Part shown: positions 35,412 through 41,406 of the stretch, piece by piece
How the letters are laid out: every line of letters starts with the position of its first letter
Numbering within the stretch: position 1 is the stretch's first letter
Assembly: GCA_016000045.1 (NCBI GenBank)
Contig: JAECQY010000001.1
Span: forward strand, 1 to 64,000
Source of the DNA: Myxococcaceae bacterium
GTDB lineage: Bacteria > Myxococcota > UBA727 > JABDBI01
Direction: 5' to 3'
DNA: 64,000 bases
Notes under the pieces: generated by a model
The model's database searches: none
Told to the model about the DNA's origin: nothing
The model's input: only the letters and a program-made list of their open reading frames with translations
Position numbers and translations under genes: made by a program

Positions 35412-36433
35412 AGCAACAGCCCTCGATAAGTATCGATATTCTCCAACACCTGCCCTACCCCATCCACTACGGCGTGCAAAGGATTATCCGCTACACAAAC
35501 AGGGATACCGCACTGATCTGCCAATAATTTATCCAGGCCTTTGATCTGGGCCCCCCCCCCGCACAGAACAATGCCGCGGTCGATAATATCGGCAGATAAT
35601 TCAGGAGGGGTTCGCTCCAGGACAAACTTGGTGGTGGCAATAAATTGGCGAAACGAATCTTGCAGGGCTTCTCGTATTTCCACACTGGTCACGCGGATGG
35701 ATTGTGGAATACCCGTAATCAAATCACGGCCTTTGACATCGATTTGAAGCTCTTCTGCGAGCGGGACAGCGGAGCCTATCTTCATCTTAATGAGCTCTGC
35801 GGTTCGCTCACCAATGAGAATATTGTGACGTTTTCTAAGAAAATTAACGATGGCTTCGTCCAATTTGTCGCCCGCGACACGAAGAGTCTGAGAAGCCACA
35901 ATGCCATTCAATGAGATGACAGCGACGTCGGTAGTTCCACCGCCAATGTCAATAATCATGGAGCCCCGCGCTTCTCGAACCGGTAAACCAGTCCCCACGG
36001 CGGCTGCCATCGGCTGTTCAATCAGATGGACTTCCTGTACGCCCGCACTCAATGCAGCTTCTCGAACCGCTTTTTGCTCAATGGAAGTGATTTCAGCCGG
36101 GACTGAGATAATCAAACGGCCTCGGACGAAAAAGGCCTTTTTGGTTGCTTTCGTGATGAACGCTTTAATCATCGATTCGGTGATGGTAAAATCCGCGATA
36201 ACCCCATCGCGCATGGGCCGAATCGCAACAATATTGCCAGGGGTTTTGCCAAGCATTTCCTTGGCGTCTTTGCCAACTGCAAGAACCTTGGTTTCGTAAC
36301 CGTTTCGCACAATGGCGACTACACTGGGCTCATTCAGAACGACTCCACAGCCCCTGACATGAACCAAGGTATTAGCAGTTCCCAAATCGATGGCCAAGTC
36401 GGCTCCAAACATCCCAAAAAACTTTCCAAACAT
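35408..36433 (-). CDS. mreB: Rod shape-determining protein MreB
   Basis: 341 aa actin homologue that guides side-wall peptidoglycan synthesis. Motifs: ADLAIDLGTANTLVHVRG (phosphate 1), IVAIRPMRDGVIADF, IIDIGGGTTDVAVISL (phosphate 2), and GIVLCGGGAQIKGLDKLLAD (adenosine). The last is encoded by a run of ten Gs (35551-35560). mreC and mreD do not follow. Instead two lipoproteins are translationally coupled behind it. Confidence 0.95.
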   Translation of the reverse strand: MFGKFFGMFGADLAIDLGTANTLVHVRGCGVVLNEPSVVAIVRNGYETKVLAVGKDAKEMLGKTPGNIVAIRPMRDGVIADFTITESMIKAFITKATKKAFFVRGRLIISVPAEITSIEQKAVREAALSAGVQEVHLIEQPMAAAVGTGLPVREARGSMIIDIGGGTTDVAVISLNGIVASQTLRVAGDKLDEAIVNFLRKRHNILIGERTAELIKMKIGSAVPLAEELQIDVKGRDLITGIPQSIRVTSVEIREALQDSFRQFIATTKFVLERTPPELSADIIDRGIVLCGGGAQIKGLDKLLADQCGIPVCVADNPLHAVVDGVGQVLENIDTYRGLLL

Positions 36434-36546
36434 AAATCAAGATCCCCGGTTTGTGTGGTTCAGCACACAACAAGGACAGAGTTGTATGCGCTTTTTTAGC
36501 ATTAGTCTAATAGGCAATTGATTTTTTGCACTTAGCCCAATTAACG

Positions 36547-36798
36547 CTATTTATTCCAAGAAGAGCTCCAGTGTTCAAGCGCGTAGGTCAACAAATAAGG
36601 ACCTGTTCCATCGAGGACCCCAAGAGAGGCCTTGTTTTTTCGAAACAGCAATCGATATTGTTCACGATAAGCTCGCATCAGCTGCATGCAACGCTTGGTT
36701 TTACACAAAACAACTTGAACGCAACGCAGGTGCTCAGAGCCCTGCGCTGTTGTATCGAAAGATACGAACTCATTTTGCAGGCACATTCCACCCTTCAT
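36547..36798 (-). CDS. Possible small Cys-rich protein
   Basis: 83 aa from ATG 36798 (MKGGMCLQNEF); a TTG at 36813 would add five residues. Cys residues are spaced C-x5-C-x4-C in RCVQVVLCKTKRCMQ, and the centre is basic (MRAYREQYRLLFRKNK). The same frame stays open upstream with more Cys (KCC, VCCC) but no good start. An opposing frame on the plus strand is also open, so either may be chance. This 513-base stretch between mreB and the tRNA otherwise holds only the mreB promoter region, with a small GTGTG/CACAC hairpin near 36460. Confidence 0.3.
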   Translation of the reverse strand: MKGGMCLQNEFVSFDTTAQGSEHLRCVQVVLCKTKRCMQLMRAYREQYRLLFRKNKASLGVLDGTGPYLLTYALEHWSSSWNK

Positions 36799-36946
36799 GC
36801 TCACACCCAGCAAGCAACAACAAACATAGGGCGCTGAATTTGAGCAGCATTTGGTTGAGCGGGCTTCTAGCGCGAGGTGAATGGATTGACAACAGGAGAC
36901 CTGATCTTGACAGGAAAGTCATAATATCCCATGGTATCCTCTGCTT

Positions 36947-37030
36947 GCCCAGATGGCGGAATTGGTAGACGCGCTAGGTTCAGGTCCTAGTGAGGGAAAC
37001 TTTGTGGAGGTTCGAGTCCTCTTTTGGGCA
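36947..37030 (+). tRNA. tRNA-Leu (anticodon CAG)
   Basis: 84 nt. Acceptor arms GCCCAGA and TTTGGGC pair with one G-T. The D arm holds GGTAGA, the anticodon stem is CTAGG/CCTAG around TTCAGGT giving anticodon CAG, and a long variable arm (GAGGGAAACTTTGTG) marks a class II tRNA. T arm GAGGTTCGAGTCCTC. The discriminator base is A, and CCA is not encoded. Confidence 0.95.
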
Positions 37031-37081
37031 TTGGTTTTTAATCGCAGGCTACACGATGAAAGACAGGTTAGGATTGCCTTC

Positions 37082-37492
37082 ATGATTGACTGGAAACAAC
37101 TCATTGAAACGGAAGAAAAGACGCGCAAAGCAAGTCACAAAGCCCACGAGCTCGATTGGCAACAAGAGGCCGCTTACAGCTTGTGCGAGCTTTACTATAC
37201 CCAGTTTCGCACCCAACGCTACGGCTCAAACCAGAGAATTGACCTTAGGCCAGGCTCTGACTTTAATCGTTTTATGACTTCGCATATGGAGCCGCTTGGC
37301 CAGTATGAAGTGTGGGATGCCTTATTTCCCAACAAGATTTCAGCCACTTCGGCTGGTGCCTTAGACGAAGCCTTGAACTTATTAGCCGATTCTAAGATTG
37401 TCGATCGCGTTTACTCAGGCGATATTATCACCGTTCAAAAGCTGGTACACACCATTCGTAAGAAAAGAGCCAAATATCTGGATAATCTGTGA
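37082..37492 (+). CDS. Hypothetical protein before pncB
   Basis: 136 aa from ATG 37082 (MIDWKQLIETEEKTRK). An upstream in-frame start would run through the tRNA and is rejected. The sequence is helical and charged, with ELDWQQEAAYSLCELYYTQF and RFMTSHMEPLGQYEVWDALF, and a basic end (HTIRKKRAKYLDNL). No family recognised. It sits 21 bp before pncB and may belong to the NAD salvage operon. Confidence 0.65.
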   Translation: MIDWKQLIETEEKTRKASHKAHELDWQQEAAYSLCELYYTQFRTQRYGSNQRIDLRPGSDFNRFMTSHMEPLGQYEVWDALFPNKISATSAGALDEALNLLADSKIVDRVYSGDIITVQKLVHTIRKKRAKYLDNL

Positions 37493-37513
37493 TGAGTAGA
37501 TGGGTCCGAAATC

Positions 37514-38650
37514 ATGATGACAGACTACTACCAAATCACCATGGCTTACGCTCATTGGAAGCAGAATCGCCATAAGACTCTGGCGCGATGCCAGCTTTTC
37601 TATCGCAAACCTCCCGCAGGAGAAAAAAGCATCGTGGCCTGTGGCCTTGATACGGCCATTCAGTTTCTGGAAGCATTTCGATGGAGCGAGGCCGATCTCG
37701 CGTTTTTGCAAGCGAATCATTTTGAGCCCGAGTTTATCAATCACCTAAGAACTCTTCGATTCACAGGGTCCCTATACGCTGTGCGTGAAGGAGAGCGTTG
37801 CGATCCTTGGGAGCCCATTCTTCAGCTTGAGGCTCCGATCGTTGAAGCCCAGCTGCTGGAAACACCTCTCCTCAATCTCATCAATTTTCAAAGCCTCATT
37901 GCGACCAAAGCGCATCGGATCTGTCAAGCAGCTCAGACCGACCCTGTGTACGAATTTGGTTTGAGACGCGCCCAGGGTCCCAATGGGGCCTTGCTCGCCA
38001 GTCGCGCTTCCTACATCGGTGGATGCGCTGGGACTTCTAATTTTGAGGCAGCGGTTCAATTTGGAATCCCTCCTCGGGGAACGATGTCTCATGCCTGGGT
38101 GATGGCGTATGAGAGAGAATCGGAGTCCTTCGAAGCTTACTGCCAAGTTTATCCCGATCATACCATCCTGGCGGTGGATACCTACGATACGCTCAGGGGA
38201 GTCCAAGCGGCCATTCTGCTCGGCAAAAAACTCAAAGGAATTCGATTGGATTCGGGCGATCTTTTGCATTTGAGTCGAGAGGCTCGCAAAATGCTAGATG
38301 AAGCGGGACTTTATGAGACCCAAATCATAGCAAGCGGAGATCTCGACGAGAAAGCAATTGCACACCTCAAACAAAACCAAGCACCCATCGATGCTTGGGG
38401 AGTCGGAACTCGCTTGGTCACTGCATTCGATGAGCCAGCATTAACCGGTGTTTACAAGCTGATTGCAGTGCAGCGAGAAGATGGCATCTGGAGAGACTGT
38501 CAGAAAATCTCCAACGATTTGGGCAAACGTTCGCCCAACGCACGTTGGAGAGAATCTCTTAAGCTAATGCCCATTTTTGACCAAGGTCGATGCTGCTATC
38601 AGCGACCCAACCTGCATGAGATTCGAAGCTATGCTCATCAAGCTTCCTGA
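37514..38650 (+). CDS. pncB: Nicotinate phosphoribosyltransferase
   Basis: 378 aa. Converts nicotinate and PRPP to nicotinate mononucleotide, the salvage route to NAD. Seen: TDYYQITMAYAHWK (N-terminal signature), FYRKPPAGEKSIVACGL, GLRRAQGPNGALLASRASYI, GTMSHAWVMAYE (with the catalytic His) and GIRLDSGDLLHLS. It is shorter than the 430-490 aa of most bacteria, the C-terminal domain being trimmed. Its end overlaps nadD by 20 bp. Confidence 0.93.
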   Translation: MMTDYYQITMAYAHWKQNRHKTLARCQLFYRKPPAGEKSIVACGLDTAIQFLEAFRWSEADLAFLQANHFEPEFINHLRTLRFTGSLYAVREGERCDPWEPILQLEAPIVEAQLLETPLLNLINFQSLIATKAHRICQAAQTDPVYEFGLRRAQGPNGALLASRASYIGGCAGTSNFEAAVQFGIPPRGTMSHAWVMAYERESESFEAYCQVYPDHTILAVDTYDTLRGVQAAILLGKKLKGIRLDSGDLLHLSREARKMLDEAGLYETQIIASGDLDEKAIAHLKQNQAPIDAWGVGTRLVTAFDEPALTGVYKLIAVQREDGIWRDCQKISNDLGKRSPNARWRESLKLMPIFDQGRCCYQRPNLHEIRSYAHQAS

Positions 38651-39176
38651 AGTTCCTCAAGGTAGCCGAATCGGCATTTTAGGAGGAAGCTTTGATCCTC
38701 CTCACCTCGGACACCCAACACTCGCCTTGGCAGCATTGGCCACTCATTCTCTGGATCAAATTTGGGTGATTCCCTGTAAAGAGCACCCATTCTCCAAAAA
38801 GCTGACGGTCTTTGAACATCGATTTAAAATGAGCCAGTACGCTTTTCGTCGGATTCGGGATGTTGAAGTGCTGGATATTGAGCGCCATTTGCCAATTCCA
38901 AATCATACTTACATAACACTCATGGAGATCTTGAAACTGCGTCCTGATCTCGATTTAAGTTTGATTTTAGGCAGTGATCTTCTAGAGGGTTTAAGTACCT
39001 GGAAGCAGGCTAAAGAATTACAGAAGATGTTTAAGATTTATGTCTTTGATCGTGCAAGCTTGTGCCCTTCAATGTCGAGTACGAATATTCGAGAAATGGC
39101 GTTTCAGGGCTTCTATGAACATCTCGATGTCGCAGTGCAAGCTTACATTCGGAAAAAACGTCTTTACAGGTCATGA
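38631..39176 (+). CDS. nadD: Nicotinate-nucleotide adenylyltransferase
   Basis: 181 aa from ATG 38631 (MLIKLPEVPQGSRIG). Adenylates nicotinate mononucleotide to deamido-NAD. Nucleotidyltransferase motifs GILGGSFDPPHLGHPTLA (with the HxGH-type site) and, at the C-terminus, SSTNIREMA. Directly coupled to pncB, so salvage of nicotinate to deamido-NAD is encoded in one unit; nadE is not in the window. Confidence 0.9.
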   Translation: MLIKLPEVPQGSRIGILGGSFDPPHLGHPTLALAALATHSLDQIWVIPCKEHPFSKKLTVFEHRFKMSQYAFRRIRDVEVLDIERHLPIPNHTYITLMEILKLRPDLDLSLILGSDLLEGLSTWKQAKELQKMFKIYVFDRASLCPSMSSTNIREMAFQGFYEHLDVAVQAYIRKKRLYRS

Positions 39177-39235
39177 TTTTGTTGCCATGACGACATGGAA
39201 TCGACTGTATCGATCTTATCAAATGGAGAATTACA

Positions 39236-39469
39236 ATGTCAGAAAAAATAATGAAGGTTGGTTTGAAACGTGAAAAAGGTTGGCTATACTACTTGAACTC
39301 AGATTTAAATATCCAGCGTTCAAGAATGGTGGTTGGGGGGCAAAGAAAAGATCCCAATCAACGGCCAGAGCTTGTTCTAAAAACAGGAATGAAGCGAGAT
39401 CCGGGCTTTCTCTACTTTGTCGACAAAGTCGGAGATATTGCACGCACGCAAGCTAAGCGCGGACGATAG
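39236..39469 (+). CDS. Small basic protein with two KREKGWLYYL-type repeats
   Basis: 77 aa with a good SD (GGAG, 8 bases before ATG). Two similar units follow one another: KVGLKREKGWLYYLNSDLNI then KTGMKRDPGFLYFVDKVGDI, each ending in a basic R-S/T-x-x stretch. The pattern K-x-G-x-K-R-x-x-G-x-L-Y-x-x-D-x-x-x-D-I is probably a small conserved family, but I know no function. Size and charge (many Lys/Arg) suggest a nucleic-acid-binding or ribosome-associated role, which is inference only. Confidence 0.7.
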   Translation: MSEKIMKVGLKREKGWLYYLNSDLNIQRSRMVVGGQRKDPNQRPELVLKTGMKRDPGFLYFVDKVGDIARTQAKRGR

Positions 39470-39480
39470 AAAGTTTTGAG

Positions 39481-39518
39481 AATCTAGGCCAAGTCATCCT
39501 AGACCATGGCCATAGATT
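39481..39518. terminator. Hairpin between convergent genes
   Basis: AATCTAGGCCA pairs with TGGCCATAGATT with one bulged base, between the small plus-strand gene and the secreted protein on the minus strand. No T-run follows on either side, so its role as a two-way terminator is uncertain. Confidence 0.35.
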
Positions 39519-39541
39519 GGGTGGGGCCTTTCCTATTGCTT

Positions 39542-39907
39542 CTATCGGGGGCAAGCTTTGGGAACAACTGCGTACAGCTCTTCTTCGTGAGCGCGTAGAC
39601 AGTCTCCTGTTTCCCAATAAAGTTTGGTTTTAGGACCTTCTACCTCCTTCAACCAGCAACTTCGATTAAAATGCGGGACTGCGCGCGTGCCACAAGCAAT
39701 CCCCCAAGGATAGAGAGTCACAGACAACGAACACTCTTGCAAAGTCTTGGGACAATCGATCGAATGAAAAGCGAAATCGGTGTTGCCTTCGCACCAAGTG
39801 TCCGCACAAAACCAATCGATGTCTTCTAGAAGTTTCTTTTCGACCGCAGGAGATAAGAGAGAAACAAAGAAAATCGCGCTAAGCATACTCGATGAAACAA
39901 GCTCCAT
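39542..39907 (-). CDS. Small secreted Cys-rich protein
   Basis: 121 aa. A signal peptide at 1-21 or so (MELVSSSMLSAIFFVSLLSP) is followed by about 100 residues with eight Cys (FCADTWC, SIDC, QEC, IACG, SCW, GDC, KACP), an even number suited to disulfides in the periplasm or outside. No family recognised. It stands alone between convergent and TA-derived sequence. Confidence 0.6.
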   Translation of the reverse strand: MELVSSSMLSAIFFVSLLSPAVEKKLLEDIDWFCADTWCEGNTDFAFHSIDCPKTLQECSLSVTLYPWGIACGTRAVPHFNRSCWLKEVEGPKTKLYWETGDCLRAHEEELYAVVPKACPR

Positions 39908-39915
39908 CGTGAAGC

Positions 39916-40035
39916 CTATTCCATCCTGATGTCAAATTTCGACCTTAGAGCGGTTCCGGTTTGAAATGGTTTAAACACTGTGGGTACTAAACGGCCCGCG
40001 AGCATAAGAGCCTGCGTATCCAGCAAGATTTTCAT
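39916..40035 (-). pseudogene. Truncated PIN-domain (VapC-like) toxin
   Basis: The ATG at 40035 overlaps the antitoxin stop in an ATGA, the normal layout of a two-gene toxin-antitoxin unit. The frame begins MKILLDTQALMLAGR, the first strand of a PIN ribonuclease with its catalytic Asp, then turns into unrelated sequence and stops after 39 codons. A PIN domain needs about 125 residues, so the toxin is dead. The break lies just before a 28-nt sequence repeated at 49227. Confidence 0.6.
39946..39973 (-). repeat. Dispersed 28-nt repeat, copy 1
   Basis: TAGAGCGGTTCCGGTTTGA (39946-39964, read on plus) then TGGTTTA after two mismatches. The same occurs in opposite orientation at 49227-49254. It lies in the broken toxin gene. 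Confidence 0.7.
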
Positions 40036-40268
40036 ACATACTCTTGAAAATCTTTAGGAATCTCATCAAATGCTGAGAGCATGGTGATACCCGTTGCAAA
40101 GCCAAGCGCCCTCGGCCCTTGCGATTGGGAAAACGGCATGATTTTTGCGATGGGACGACCGCGATTCATAATCATAACGTTTTCTCTCTGAAGCGCTTTT
40201 CTAACAGCTTCTGAAAATTTTTCCTTTGCTGCATAAAGATTATAGTAATTGGTAAGCTGATTGTCCAC
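40032..40268 (-). CDS. Phd/YefM-type antitoxin
   Basis: 78 aa from GTG 40268. N-terminal part YYNLYAAKEKFSEAVRKALQ and ENVMIMNRGRPIAKIMPF fit the DNA-binding Phd/YefM fold, and the acidic C-terminus (FDEIPKDFQEYV) is the toxin-binding arm. Such antitoxins repress their own operon. The toxin gene behind it is truncated, so this antitoxin is orphaned. The predicted transcription start falls at or next to the GTG, which suggests a leaderless mRNA. Confidence 0.8.
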   Translation of the reverse strand: MDNQLTNYYNLYAAKEKFSEAVRKALQRENVMIMNRGRPIAKIMPFSQSQGPRALGFATGITMLSAFDEIPKDFQEYV

Positions 40269-40274
40269 AATCTC

Positions 40275-40303
40275 ATACTAGACCTAGTAGGTCTTATTGT
40301 CAA
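40275..40303 (-). promoter_or_regulatory. Antitoxin promoter with palindromic operator
   Basis: On the minus strand TTGACA (40298-40303), a 17-bp spacer and TAGTAT (40275-40280) form a near-consensus sigma-70 promoter. The spacer holds the perfect palindrome AGACCTACTAGGTCT (40280-40294, 6-bp arms, 3-base loop), placed to be an autoregulatory operator of the Phd-type antitoxin. Confidence 0.7.
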
Positions 40304-40347
40304 ACTATTGCCCGAGTTCAACAAATTGGAGACTGGGAAAGGCTGGC

Positions 40348-41196
40348 TTACATCCCTAAGCTTATGCCAAGCTTGATGTCTTGGATATCGCGTCTAATTT
40401 GCTCTTGTAATGCTTCCACCGAAGCAAACTTTTGCTCATCTCGAATACGTTTTTGAAACTGGATTTCAAGTCGCTGTTCATAGAGATCGCCGTCGAAATC
40501 AAGAAAATGAGTTTCAACTTGCGGGACCAAATGCGCTCCTAGAGTGGGCCTTAGGCCAATGTTACAGGCCCCAAACCCGGCTTGTGGAGAAAACACCGCG
40601 TAAACACCATGAGGGGGCAGAACGTCTTGTTCCACATCCAGGTTCGCCGTTGCAAAGCCGATCGATTTTCCTCGACCGGCTCCTCGAAAGACGGTTCCAG
40701 TCAGTGCGTAGTTATGTCCTAAGAGCTCTCGAATTTGTTCAGAATTGCCTGCGCGAATCGCTAAACGCACGCGAGAAGAAGAACAGACAGACCCTCCTAT
40801 CGATACCGGATCGATTGCATGAGTCTCAAAACGCGGATCCGACTCTAAATCCAATCGATTGCCGGAAGCTTGATGCCCAAACACGAAATTGGATCCAATC
40901 ACCAAATGCTTGGTCTTCAACTTGGAAACGAGAATTTGTGCCATGAATACATCGGGTGGAAGGCTTGAAAATTCAGGGACAAAAGGCTGAAAAAGGACCT
41001 GATCCACGCCCAAAGAACGAAGACCTTGCTCTTTCTGAAGGTCGGTCATCAACCTGGGAGCCCCTCGAGGATGAGGAGTCAGGGTCAAAACCAGGATGGG
41101 AAGGTTTTGGGAACCCTTCAGTTGCAGCGCTTTTTCGATGAGAACTTGATGGCCTCGGTGGAGGCCATCAAAATTTCCGATTAAGACAATGCTCAA
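40348..41196 (-). CDS. ribF: Bifunctional riboflavin kinase/FAD synthetase
   Basis: 282 aa from TTG 41196, overlapping the rpsU stop as TTGA. Makes FMN and FAD. The N-terminal FAD-synthetase part has IGNFDGLHRGHQVLI and SSSRVRLAIRAGN; the C-terminal riboflavin kinase has GTVFRGAGRGKSIGFATANL, ending the kinase motif PTAN as ATAN, and VETHFLDFDGDLY. Cotranscribed with gyrA and rpsU. Confidence 0.92.
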   Translation of the reverse strand: MSIVLIGNFDGLHRGHQVLIEKALQLKGSQNLPILVLTLTPHPRGAPRLMTDLQKEQGLRSLGVDQVLFQPFVPEFSSLPPDVFMAQILVSKLKTKHLVIGSNFVFGHQASGNRLDLESDPRFETHAIDPVSIGGSVCSSSRVRLAIRAGNSEQIRELLGHNYALTGTVFRGAGRGKSIGFATANLDVEQDVLPPHGVYAVFSPQAGFGACNIGLRPTLGAHLVPQVETHFLDFDGDLYEQRLEIQFQKRIRDEQKFASVEALQEQIRRDIQDIKLGISLGM

Positions 41197-41405
41197 ACGG
41201 TTCCTTTCGGAACAAATACGCGTTTCTCACGCTTTCGAGCGCGTGCCTCAGCGGCTCGTGCTTTCAGTTTCTTCTTAATGGAGGGTTTGACATAGTGTTC
41301 GCGCTTACGAACTTCTTTCAAAACACCCGACTGCTCGACTTTACGCTTGAATCGCTTCAAAGCGCGATCGATGGGTTCACCATCTCGGACTGCTACTTTC
41401 GTCAA
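41193..41405 (-). CDS. rpsU: 30S ribosomal protein S21
   Basis: 70 aa. The start is TTG 41405, chosen because a perfect AAGGAGGTGA lies 4 bases before it and it gives the family N-terminus (TKVAVRDGEPIDRALKRFKR) and length. Longer in-frame starts lie inside gyrA. The SD is formed by the last codons of gyrA, so translation of the two is linked. S21 often has strong, independent initiation. Confidence 0.93.
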   Translation of the reverse strand: MTKVAVRDGEPIDRALKRFKRKVEQSGVLKEVRKREHYVKPSIKKKLKARAAEARARKREKRVFVPKGTV

Positions 41406-41406
41406 A

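Noticed and set aside
36526-36837. Plus-strand frame of 103 aa between mreB and tRNA-Leu
   Set aside because: No ribosome site or family; it opposes the slightly better Cys-rich frame, and both may be chance.
36953-37081. 5' extension of the gene before pncB
   Set aside because: It would translate the tRNA-Leu sequence; ATG 37082 is the sensible start.
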